A DNA stretch of 36,312 bases from Longimicrobium sp. (GTDB taxonomy: Bacteria > Gemmatimonadota > Gemmatimonadetes > Longimicrobiales > Longimicrobiaceae). The position numbers and the translations under genes were made by a program. Location of the stretch: positions 1 through 36,312 of the forward strand of contig NZ_DATIND010000007.1 of the NCBI RefSeq assembly GCF_035474595.1, given 5' to 3'. Of this stretch, positions 28,044 to 34,711 are shown one piece after another. Below the pieces are notes generated by a model. It was not told the DNA's origin and ran no database searches. It saw only the letters and a program-made list of their open reading frames with translations. Each line of letters begins with the position of its first letter. Positions within the stretch are counted from its first letter, which is position 1.

Positions 28044-29135
28044 TCAGTACGTCGGGCCGGTGGGCGTGCGCGGCGGCGCGTCGGGGCCGGGGCCGGATTC
28101 CGGCGTGCTGGACAGGCTGCCGTCCCAGTAGACCTCGAACTGCTGCTGGCTCAGCCAGTCGCCGTAGGGCCGCGGTGGCGTGCCGGAGGTGTCCCACTGC
28201 CAGCCGCGGAAGCTCACCGCGGTCCACATGTACTCGACGCGGAGGGGGTTCACCCCCGTGGGCTGCTTCTCGCTGTACACCGCGTCCTTGAAGTGCACGT
28301 GGCGGCTGCCCACGTTGTGGTTCGGGTCCACGGGAAAGCGCAGGGCGAACGACGCGTTCCAGTTGCACCCGTCGAACCAGGCGTCGCAGTCCGGTTTCGA
28401 GTAGTAGTTGCCGTGCTTGTTGATGGCGATCCACACGGTGGGGTGCGCCCGCGACCGCCACGTGTACTGGGCCTCCGTCCAGCTCCGCCACGAGCTGTGG
28501 TCGTTCACCGTGCCGTAGTGCGCCGACAGGAACATGCGGCTGAACAGCCAGTGCTGCGTGGCCGCGTCGTAGACCACCTCCACGCTGATGAACTCCGAGT
28601 CGCCCCCGTGCCCCAGCGCTCCGCAGTCGCGGTAGTACGCCGGCATGTACGCCACCCGCACCATGGCGCGCGAGGGAAAGTACTTGGCGGCCCAGTACGG
28701 CTCGCCCTTGGGGCAGTTGTCGTCGGCCGAGAACTTCATGCTCGGCGCGAAAGCCTTCGCGATCTCCAGCTCGCAGCGGTCGTCCAGCCAGTCCAGGTCC
28801 GCGTCGTAGTTGATGGCGTCGCGGTTCACGTCCGAGAAGCAGGCGCTCGGCTTCACCCAGCCCAGGTAGATGCCGGGCGAGCTCGGGAAGGGGTCGCCGG
28901 CCGCCTGGTACGGCAGGTCGCCCGGCTCGCCGAAGAGCGGCCAGAAGCTGCCGGTGTTGGGAATGCTGTCACCCGTCCCCGTGCACTCGGTGCCCATGGG
29001 GTCTTCCTCGGTCACGCACGGGTCGGTGATGCCGGTGTGGCGAGCGGGCGCGGGGGTGGCGATCGTGGGCTGCAGGGGTGCGTCCGCGCAACCCCAGAGG
29101 GCTGCCGCGGCCGCGAGTACTGCCAGGCGCTTCAT
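28044..29135 (-). CDS. Lipoprotein with Vps62/DUF946-like domain
   Basis: A 363-aa lipoprotein. The signal peptide ends L-W-G-C with Cys16. The mature protein carries 'DADLDWLDDRCELEIAKAFAPSMKF', then 'GGDSEFISVEVVYD', 'FLSAHYGTVNDHSSW' and 'VWIAINKHGNYYSKPDCD'. The order G-D-(S/W)-E, then S-A-H-x-G, then (N/S)-K-H-G-N-Y resembles Vps62/DUF946-type proteins (GDWE, SxHxG, GSHASY). That relation is inferred by eye, and their function is not established. Six or more Cys in the mature part suggest disulfides. The ATG at 29135 starts the signal peptide; a longer frame upstream has no signal. It ends in a Pro/Gly-rich tail. Neighbours give no functional hint. Confidence 0.8.
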   Translation of the reverse strand: MKRLAVLAAAAALWGCADAPLQPTIATPAPARHTGITDPCVTEEDPMGTECTGTGDSIPNTGSFWPLFGEPGDLPYQAAGDPFPSSPGIYLGWVKPSACFSDVNRDAINYDADLDWLDDRCELEIAKAFAPSMKFSADDNCPKGEPYWAAKYFPSRAMVRVAYMPAYYRDCGALGHGGDSEFISVEVVYDAATQHWLFSRMFLSAHYGTVNDHSSWRSWTEAQYTWRSRAHPTVWIAINKHGNYYSKPDCDAWFDGCNWNASFALRFPVDPNHNVGSRHVHFKDAVYSEKQPTGVNPLRVEYMWTAVSFRGWQWDTSGTPPRPYGDWLSQQQFEVYWDGSLSSTPESGPGPDAPPRTPTGPTY

Positions 29136-29649
29136 GTGGGAATTCTCCGAACTGCTTGGGTGGGTGGGTCGCCGCGGACATCGCGGCGCACCAACCTCTA
29201 AACATTTGTTTCCAGACGCAACATGCTGCCGCTCGCTGGGACAAACTTCTACATGGCAGGCCCGCACCCGCACGCGTAATCCTCAATCTGACAATCACCT
29301 GCGCATGACAAAACGCACAGAAAGACGTCATCCTGAGACCGGCCACACCGTCCTTGCCTCGAACGATCGATTGCAGGCCGAAGGATCTATAAGCGAGGTC
29401 GCACGTGCGCTCGCCGGGCGCACGACCGGCCTCAGGATTCGGTATAACTGCCGTACAGGAAGGAAGATGGAAATGGATTTCACACGTAGGGAACGTAGGG
29501 ATGGAAACCGACGTCCGCGTTGTTTGCGGCCCCTGTCGCCGATGCTGGCCGCTCGTCGTCGCTCTCGGAGGGTAGACCGATCCGGATAGGGGCGAGAGTC
29601 GTCAGGAAGGCGGGCTCGAGGACGGCGGCGCGCCCGGGCGATGCGGCCC
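29136..29649. other. Intergenic region with truncated composite repeat
   Basis: No gene is supported. It holds a CATCCTGAG element with a truncated partner (29324-29443). The remaining about 200 nt on each side show no clear signal. Confidence 0.65.
29324..29443. repeat. Composite inverted CATCCTGAG element 5, right unit truncated
   Basis: The left unit 29324-29391 is complete (GACGTCATCCTGAGACCGGC to CGAAGGATCTATA). The spacer resembles those of elements 3 and 4 (GCACGTGCGCTCGCCGGG). The right unit is reduced to GACCGGCCTCAGGATTC near 29423-29440, lacking its inner end. Confidence 0.7.
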
Positions 29650-30399
29650 TCACCCCTCCAGCTTCGACAGCGCGAACGCGGCCAGGAAGCCGGCGACGGC
29701 GATGAGTCCCGCGTAGTCGTGCGCGGATTCGAACGCCTCGGGGATCATGGTGTCGACGAGCATGGTGAGGATCGCGCCCGCCGCGGTCGCCGTGGTGGCG
29801 GAGACGACCTCGGGCGAGGCGGCGTCGAAGAGCGTGTAGCCGGCCAGCGCGGCCAGGCCGGACGCCACGGCGATCGCCGTCCACACGCCGAAGACGTAGG
29901 CGGCGCCGCGGCCGGCCTTCTTCATCCCCGCCGCGCTGGAAAGGCCCTCGGGAACGTTGGAGAGGAAGATGGCGGCGACGGCCACCAGGCTCACCACGCC
30001 GCCGCGCAGCATGCTGAGCCCGATCACGATCGACTCGGGGATGCCGTCCAGCAGCGCGCCCAGGGCGATGGCCGCGCCCCCCGCCTCGTCCGCCGAGGGA
30101 TGCTTGTCGCCCGAGCGCTTGCGGTGCTTGGCGCCATGCATCGACAGGAGCTTGTTGGCCCCGGTGTAGACCACGGAGCCGCCCAGGAACCCCAGCGCCG
30201 TGGAGCCGAAGCCGCCGCGCCGGAATGCCTCGTCCATCAGCTCGAACGAGAGCGCGGAGATCAGCACGCCGCTCCCGAACGCCATCACCGCCGCGATCAC
30301 GCGCTGCGGCACGCGCACGAACCACCCGATGGCCGCGCCCAGCACGAGCGCCGCCCCCGCGAAGAAACCCCATCCCCCCGCCTGCAGCCAGACCGGCAT
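29650..30399 (-). CDS. ZIP family metal transporter
   Basis: A 249-aa integral membrane protein with about seven to eight helices. The metal-path motifs are D118-G-I-P-E122-S in helix 4 and N148-V-P-E151-G in helix 5, the bacterial ZIP pattern (H/D-N/G-x-P-E). A His/Lys-rich loop (about 88-100, HGAKHRKRSGDKH) between helices 3 and 4 fits the cytoplasmic variable loop of ZIP proteins. Such transporters move Zn2+, Fe2+ or other divalent metals into the cytoplasm. Asp in place of the more common His at the first position may alter metal preference. The ATG at 30399 has GAGGGG 4 nt upstream. No metal regulator is nearby. Confidence 0.9.
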   Translation of the reverse strand: MPVWLQAGGWGFFAGAALVLGAAIGWFVRVPQRVIAAVMAFGSGVLISALSFELMDEAFRRGGFGSTALGFLGGSVVYTGANKLLSMHGAKHRKRSGDKHPSADEAGGAAIALGALLDGIPESIVIGLSMLRGGVVSLVAVAAIFLSNVPEGLSSAAGMKKAGRGAAYVFGVWTAIAVASGLAALAGYTLFDAASPEVVSATTATAAGAILTMLVDTMIPEAFESAHDYAGLIAVAGFLAAFALSKLEG

Positions 30400-30531
30400 C
30401 GCCCCTCCTCGTGTGATCGGTGCGGATGCGGCATCTCAAGTTCCGTGCGGAGCCAGACGAATCTCGCCCGACGCGCATGCAGGATGTGACCATTCGGAGG
30501 GCGGGGGAATGGCGATGTAGAGGTGTAAAAT

Positions 30532-30579
30532 GCGAGTGAACTCGCGGCTACAACGGCACACACTCCGCCTGCGCGGAGT
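30532..30579 (+). repeat. Double-hairpin element, copy F
   Basis: GCGAGT-GA-ACTCGC, linker GGCTACAACGGCACAC, ACTCCGC-CTGC-GCGGAGT. The second stem differs from the other copies by a G-C to C-G exchange at its second pair, with both sides changed. This is the clearest compensatory change in hairpin 2. Confidence 0.87.
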
Positions 30580-30680
30580 TCCGTGCCGCCGCGCCCAATG
30601 TCGAGATGGAGATGCGATCGTGTGACCTCACGCCAGCGGGTCCGCGCCTCCGTCGAGCGCACGTCAGACCACGCGCCACA

Positions 30681-30752
30681 GGTTGCAGGCCGCGCCGACC
30701 ACCCTCTCCTGCTGTCGGGAGAGGGCGAGCGCTCCAAGGCGCGGGGTGAGCG
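30681..30752 (-). repeat. CTCTCC-type repeat, first half only
   Basis: On the minus strand: CCCCGCGCCTTGGAGCGCTC, CCCTCTCCCG hairpin, GCGCGGCCTGCA. It matches the first module of 7174-7354 and 27723-27900 and lacks the second hairpin. Confidence 0.65.
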
Positions 30753-30816
30753 CCGCCCGCGGCGAGCACCGTAGGATGTCCCGCACCAACGCCGCGCGGC
30801 TCACGGATCTTCCGTC

Positions 30817-30856
30817 CGCACTCTCGCACTCCCGCACTCACGCACTCGCGCACTTC
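30817..30856 (+). repeat. Octamer array (CGCACTNN)
   Basis: Five units, CGCACTCT, CGCACTCC, CGCACTCA, CGCACTCG, CGCACTTC, in exact 8-nt register. It lies 118 nt upstream of the SIMPL start and is not next to a stop codon. Confidence 0.8.
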
Positions 30857-30973
30857 GTGCTTTGGATCTTCTTATCGCCCCCGGTGTCCAATTCCGCACC
30901 ACTCGCGGGCGTGGCCCCCTGCCCGCGCGGAATGCCCCCGACGGGCGTTTCAATCCCCCCGGAAAACCCCACC

Positions 30974-31720
30974 ATGGAGACCGTCAGATCGGAACGATTC
31001 CCCCAGCTGTTCTGGGGGATGGTCGCGCTCGGCCTGGGGCTGGTGCTGGCCGCGCTGATCGGCGCCGCCACGCTGAAGTCGGTGAAGCGCGCGGGCGACC
31101 AGATCGAGGTCACCGGCAGCTTCAAGAAGCAGGTGCGCTCGGACTACGGCGTGTGGAAGAGCGCCATCTCCATCCAGGGCCCCGACCTGCAGGGCGCCAG
31201 CGCCGAGGTGGCCGGCGACGCGCAGCGCCTGCGCGCGTTCCTGCGCGCCAACGGCATCGCCGACAGCGCGGTGAGCGTGAAGCCGCTGGAGACCGAGGCC
31301 ATCTACCGCACCGCCGAGAACGGCGCCAACACCAGCGACCTGCTGGGCTACAAGGTCACCCAGCGCATCGAGGTGCGCTCGGCCGACGTGGCGCGCGTGA
31401 CCCAGCTTTCGCAGCGCGCCAGCGAGCTGATCGCGCAGGGGGTGCCGCTCAGCACCTCGAGCGTGGACTACCTGTACACGCAGCTGGAAAAGGTGCGCGG
31501 CGAGATGCTGGCCGATGCCACCCGCGACGCCCGCGCCCGCGCCGAGGCCATCGCCAAGGCCGCCGGCGCCACCGTCGGTTCCGTCCGCAGCGCGAAGATG
31601 GGTGTCTTCCAGGTCACCCCGCGCAACTCGACGGAAGTCAGCGACTACGGGATGAACGACACCTCGTCGCTCGACAAGGACGTCACCGCGGTGGTAAGGG
31701 TGACGTTCGCGGTGGACTGA
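30974..31720 (+). CDS. SIMPL (DUF541) domain protein, membrane-anchored
   Basis: A 248-aa protein. One N-terminal membrane helix (about 12-33, LFWGMVALGLGLVLAALIGAA) is followed by a SIMPL/DUF541 domain in the periplasm (about 40-248). Features: 'IEVTGSFKKQVRSDYGVWKSAIS', 'LGYKVTQRIEVRSADVARV' and 'DATRDARARAEAIAKAAGATVG', the latter a strong family signature, ending 'VTAVVRVTFAVD'. SIMPL proteins form large oligomers in the cell envelope and are linked to stress tolerance; their mechanism is unclear. The ATG at 30974 lacks a clear Shine-Dalgarno sequence; upstream in-frame codons run into repeats. It is convergent with the S8 protease gene. Confidence 0.9.
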   Translation: METVRSERFPQLFWGMVALGLGLVLAALIGAATLKSVKRAGDQIEVTGSFKKQVRSDYGVWKSAISIQGPDLQGASAEVAGDAQRLRAFLRANGIADSAVSVKPLETEAIYRTAENGANTSDLLGYKVTQRIEVRSADVARVTQLSQRASELIAQGVPLSTSSVDYLYTQLEKVRGEMLADATRDARARAEAIAKAAGATVGSVRSAKMGVFQVTPRNSTEVSDYGMNDTSSLDKDVTAVVRVTFAVD

Positions 31721-31752
31721 TCCAGATCCGCTACAGGACTTCCGATCATGTG

Positions 31753-31818
31753 GAGAAGCGGAGAACCGGAGAACCATCTTCTCCGCTCCTCCGCTTCTCT
31801 GCGTGATCCCGTTTTTTT
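31753..31818. terminator. Terminator between convergent SIMPL and protease genes
   Basis: GAGAAGCGGAG (31753-31763) and CTCCGCTTCTC (31789-31799) form an 11-bp stem with an inner GGAGAA/TTCTCC pairing. T7 at 31812-31818 suits termination on the plus strand. Confidence 0.65.
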
Positions 31819-31839
31819 CCTCGCGGAACGGGGCTCAGT

Positions 31840-33849
31840 TCAGCACGCGCGCGTGCTTGGCGGGCAGAGGTTGCCGTCCTCGTCGGTGGCCGGGCCCCGG
31901 ACGATGATGGTGCTGGTCGCGCGGTGGTCGTCGGTGCCGGCGTCGCGCACCGTCACCCGCAACCGCAGCACGTCATTCTCGATCACCCCGTACACCTGTG
32001 TCTGTGCGGTGCCCAGTGCCTGCCAGGAGAGTCCGTTGTCTTCGCTGACCTCCCACTGGTAGGTGTAGCCTCCCAGCCCGCCGCTCGGGTTTGCTGTCCA
32101 GGTGCCGGTGCCCGGCGTGGAGAAGAAGGCCGGTCCCGAGATCGACCCACTCACCCGCCCCACCAGCGCGCGGTAGGCGTTCAGCTTTCCCGCGCCATAG
32201 GTGTTGGCCGTGCCCCACGGATCGGCGCCCGCCTTGATCCGATCGCGCACCTGCAGTTCGGTGAGCGTGCCGTTGCGCGACAGGACCATGGCGGCCACCG
32301 AGGCAGCCTGCGGCGCCGCCGCCGAGGTGCCGGAGAAGGTGCCGCTGTAGTCGATCGAGCCGCCCGGGCCGTCGTTACACCCCCGCGACCCCACGATGTC
32401 GATGGTCACCACGTCGCCGATGCAGCGGCCGGTGGTGTGGCCGCTGGGCGCCACCACGTCGATGGCCGCGCCGTCGGGCGCGTAGTCGGTGGGGGTGCCG
32501 CTGCGGTTGATGGCGCTGACCGTGAGCACGTTCGACAGCGTGCCGGGGTACTGCACGCCCCCGATGCTTCCCGCGCTCCGGCGCGACGTGTTCCCCGCTG
32601 CGAACACCATCACCGTGCCCTTGCCGCCGCGCCCCTCAGTGACCGCGCGGCCGATGGCGGTGGTGATGGCGGTGCTCTCCAGGCCGCCGCCCCAGCTGTT
32701 GTTCATCACCTGCGCGCCGTTGTACCACGCGGTGTTCAGCGCCTGCGCGATCTGGTTGTCCGACGCCGGAGCGCCATTGTCGTCGAAGATGCGCACGGAG
32801 ATGATCGCGGCCGCCGGGGCGATCCCCGCCAGCCCGATGCCGTTGTTGTGCTGCGCGTTGATGACGCCGGACACGTGCGTCCCGTGCGAATAGCTGCCGC
32901 CCGGGCTCAGCGAGCACGAGGTGCAGCCGGAGTAGGTCCACTCGAACTGGCCGATGAAGGCGTTATAGCCCCAGCTGTTGATGTAGCCCAAGTCCGGGTG
33001 CGACGTGTCCACGCCGTCGTCCACCACCGCCAGCAGGAACGGCCCGGCCGACGGCGCCCACGCGCCCAGCGTCAGGTCCCACGCAGGCACGGCGTTGATG
33101 TCCACGCGCACGCCGTTCACCGTCTGCGTGCTGCGCGCGTAGTACTCGTCGCCGAAGAACGGATCGGTGGGCACGGCCATTAGCCGGCGGTCCTGCACCT
33201 TGTCGGCGTCGGCCCACCGCACCCGCGGGTCCTCCTCCAGCCGCGCGGCGATCTCCAGCGGGTCGCCCCCGCGGGGGTACGCCAGCCACCACACGTCCGG
33301 CTCGGCCTCCACGGGCTCGCGCACCACGCGGGTGCCGTACTCGGCGTTCAGCTTGGCCACGTCGGCGCGGGTAGCGCCGTCCTGCAGCCGCACCGCCACG
33401 CGGTCCAGCAGCACCACGCGCGAGTCGGTGCCCGCGCCGCGGAACACGTTGGCCGCGAACGCGAACCGCGGGTCGGCGCGGAGCGCGCGCGCGGCGGCGC
33501 GGGCCCGGACGGCGTCGCCGCCGGACACGGCCAGCAGCCAGTGGCCGGGCGCCTGCGGAAGCGCGGTCACACCGCGCACGTCCATCCCCATCGTCGCCAG
33601 CACCGCGCGTGCGGCGGCCTGGGGCGGAAGGGCCGATTCCACGGACAGCTGCGTGGGATCCACCTCCAGCGTGATCCTGCGGTCTCCGTAGTAGTAGAAG
33701 TCGCCGGCCTGCGACGTCGCGGCGGCGGGAGAGAGGGCGGACGGCGCGAGTGGTGGGTCGTTCCGGTCGGTGCACGCGGCGGCGAGCAGGGCAACGCCCG
33801 CCGGGACGAGGCGCAGCAGGGCGCCTCGCCGGAGCTGGTTCGGCTTCAT
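31840..33849 (-). CDS. Subtilisin-like (S8) serine protease, lipoprotein
   Basis: A 669-aa protein. The lipobox L-A-A-A-C puts the lipid on Cys26. Residues 50-220 form a propeptide-like region. The S8 domain spans about 225-570: Asp277 in V-V-D-D-G-V-D, His322 in S-H-G-T-H-V-S-G, the oxyanion Asn in 'AAGN' (Asn420), and Ser509 in S-G-T-S-A-A-A-P. 'CTSC' (309-312), 'RCIG' and 'GCNDG' may form disulfides. The C-terminal part (about 572-652, 'GTWTANPSGGLGGYTYQWEVSEDNG') is an Ig/PKD-like beta-sandwich, ending with two Cys. It is a surface-attached protease, probably auto-processed. The ATG at 33849 starts the lipoprotein signal; the longer frame upstream has none. Confidence 0.93.
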   Translation of the reverse strand: MKPNQLRRGALLRLVPAGVALLAAACTDRNDPPLAPSALSPAAATSQAGDFYYYGDRRITLEVDPTQLSVESALPPQAAARAVLATMGMDVRGVTALPQAPGHWLLAVSGGDAVRARAAARALRADPRFAFAANVFRGAGTDSRVVLLDRVAVRLQDGATRADVAKLNAEYGTRVVREPVEAEPDVWWLAYPRGGDPLEIAARLEEDPRVRWADADKVQDRRLMAVPTDPFFGDEYYARSTQTVNGVRVDINAVPAWDLTLGAWAPSAGPFLLAVVDDGVDTSHPDLGYINSWGYNAFIGQFEWTYSGCTSCSLSPGGSYSHGTHVSGVINAQHNNGIGLAGIAPAAAIISVRIFDDNGAPASDNQIAQALNTAWYNGAQVMNNSWGGGLESTAITTAIGRAVTEGRGGKGTVMVFAAGNTSRRSAGSIGGVQYPGTLSNVLTVSAINRSGTPTDYAPDGAAIDVVAPSGHTTGRCIGDVVTIDIVGSRGCNDGPGGSIDYSGTFSGTSAAAPQAASVAAMVLSRNGTLTELQVRDRIKAGADPWGTANTYGAGKLNAYRALVGRVSGSISGPAFFSTPGTGTWTANPSGGLGGYTYQWEVSEDNGLSWQALGTAQTQVYGVIENDVLRLRVTVRDAGTDDHRATSTIIVRGPATDEDGNLCPPSTRAC

Positions 33850-33967
33850 GGTCCTCGGGCTTTTGGCTCCGCGCGGGTTCGTGAGCGCGCGGGGCGGTGG
33901 ATCTCTGGTGGGGGAGGTTCGCTCCCGGGGAGCATCGACCCGGCCGGTTCGATTCACGCCACAATCG

Positions 33968-34006
33968 TATAAAGATCCCGAACCGCTCGCAATGGGTATA
34001 AAGATA
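33968..34006 (-). promoter_or_regulatory. Direct repeat ATCTTTATAC upstream of the S8 protease gene
   Basis: On the minus strand ATCTTTATAC occurs twice, at 34006-33997 and 33977-33968, 29 nt apart. Each contains a -10-like TATACC/TATACG. The sequence TTGCGA lies between them, 15 nt before the second. Possible promoter or activator sites; weak. Confidence 0.3.
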
Positions 34007-34112
34007 TGTTTTATCTGCTACACGGGTCGGGATCAGCCTTATACGCGGACAGTACCGCCCTCATACGCCCCGTGAGAATATGCATTCCCATCATCCTCTT
34101 CTCGACTGTCGA

Positions 34113-34138
34113 TATAATTGAGACATTTAGATCTAAAT
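34113..34138 (+). promoter_or_regulatory. TATAAT and ATTTAGATCTAAAT palindrome
   Basis: A perfect -10 consensus TATAAT (34113-34118) is followed by the perfect 14-bp palindrome ATTTAGATCTAAAT (34125-34138). No -35 match at the right distance and no gene directly downstream. Could be a promoter for a short RNA with its operator. Confidence 0.3.
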
Positions 34139-34257
34139 ACGCATGGAGCACGGTCTCGTCACTCCAAGGTGGATCATGCATTCAGAAGCTAGAAGAGGAG
34201 GCTCACGCAGAGACGCGGGGATGCACGTCTGTGGACCACACCGATGCTTCAGAGGGA

Positions 34258-34305
34258 AGTCCGCGAAGGCGGACTGCGTGCCGTTGTAGCCGCGGGTTCA
34301 CTTGT
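34258..34305 (-). repeat. Double-hairpin element, copy G (first hairpin decayed)
   Basis: On the minus strand the linker GGCTACAACGGCACGC and hairpin 2 (AGTCCGC-CTTC-GCGGACT) are intact. Hairpin 1 reads ACAAGT-GA-ACCCGC, with three mismatched pairs. It appears to be a degenerating copy. Confidence 0.75.
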
Positions 34306-34521
34306 ATTTTGGGATCTGGACCAGCTGTAACCTCATGCAAATTTCCGATCTGGATCAGCCGCCACCCAAAGCCATCCTCCGCGCGCCGCTCCTCCGCTCC
34401 CTCCGTTCCCTCCATGTGAGATCCTTCTTCATCTCCATCTCCCGCAACCCCGATGAAACTTCCGTGGAACCTGCGCATCGTGCGGCACGCGCTCCCCAAT
34501 CTGTACCCGGCGTGTCCCACA

Positions 34522-34551
34522 TTTATGCATCGTGATGCATCTTTATGCGTA
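34522..34551 (+). promoter_or_regulatory. Three 10-bp phased direct repeats (TTTATGCATC type)
   Basis: TTTATGCATC, GTGATGCATC and TTTATGCGTA stand in exact 10-bp register, so they fall on one face of the helix. They lie about 160 nt upstream of the ThiF-nitroreductase gene, in a locally AT-richer stretch. The form is that of an activator or direct-repeat regulator site. Confidence 0.45.
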
Positions 34552-34640
34552 TTTGTCACTCCCGCTAACTATCTGCCAACCGGCGGTTTGCACGGAAACG
34601 GGTGACGACGGCCCGTCCGTTGCCAAAGCGGGGGTCGTCG

Positions 34641-34678
34641 GCGGGGAATCCCTCGGAGTCACCTGGGGTTCCCCGCCG
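34641..34678 (+). promoter_or_regulatory. Leader hairpin before the ThiF-nitroreductase gene
   Basis: GGCGGGGAATCCC (34641-34653) and GGGGTTCCCCGCC (34666-34678) form a 13-bp stem with one G-T pair and a 12-nt loop. It ends 33 nt before the ATG and may be an attenuator or a terminator of upstream transcription. Confidence 0.45.
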
Positions 34679-34711
34679 GCCTTATACCCATGGCAGGAGC
34701 AACATCAAACC

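Larger units (their letters stand above)
30400..30973. other. Intergenic region between divergent genes, with three repeats
   Basis: No gene is supported. It contains double-hairpin copy F, a half CTCTCC repeat (30681-30752) and an octamer array (30817-30856). No clear promoter is seen for either neighbour. Confidence 0.65.
33850..34711. other. Long AT-richer intergenic region between divergent genes
   Basis: 862 nt with no supported gene. Part of it (33960-34145) is clearly less GC-rich than the rest of the window. It holds ATCTTTATAC direct repeats, a TATAAT and palindrome, double-hairpin copy G, three phased 10-bp repeats, and a leader hairpin before the ThiF-nitroreductase gene. Confidence 0.65.

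Noticed and set aside
34006-34419. 137-aa plus-strand frame in the AT-rich gap
   Set aside because: It runs through a double-hairpin repeat, and has no Shine-Dalgarno sequence or recognisable domain.
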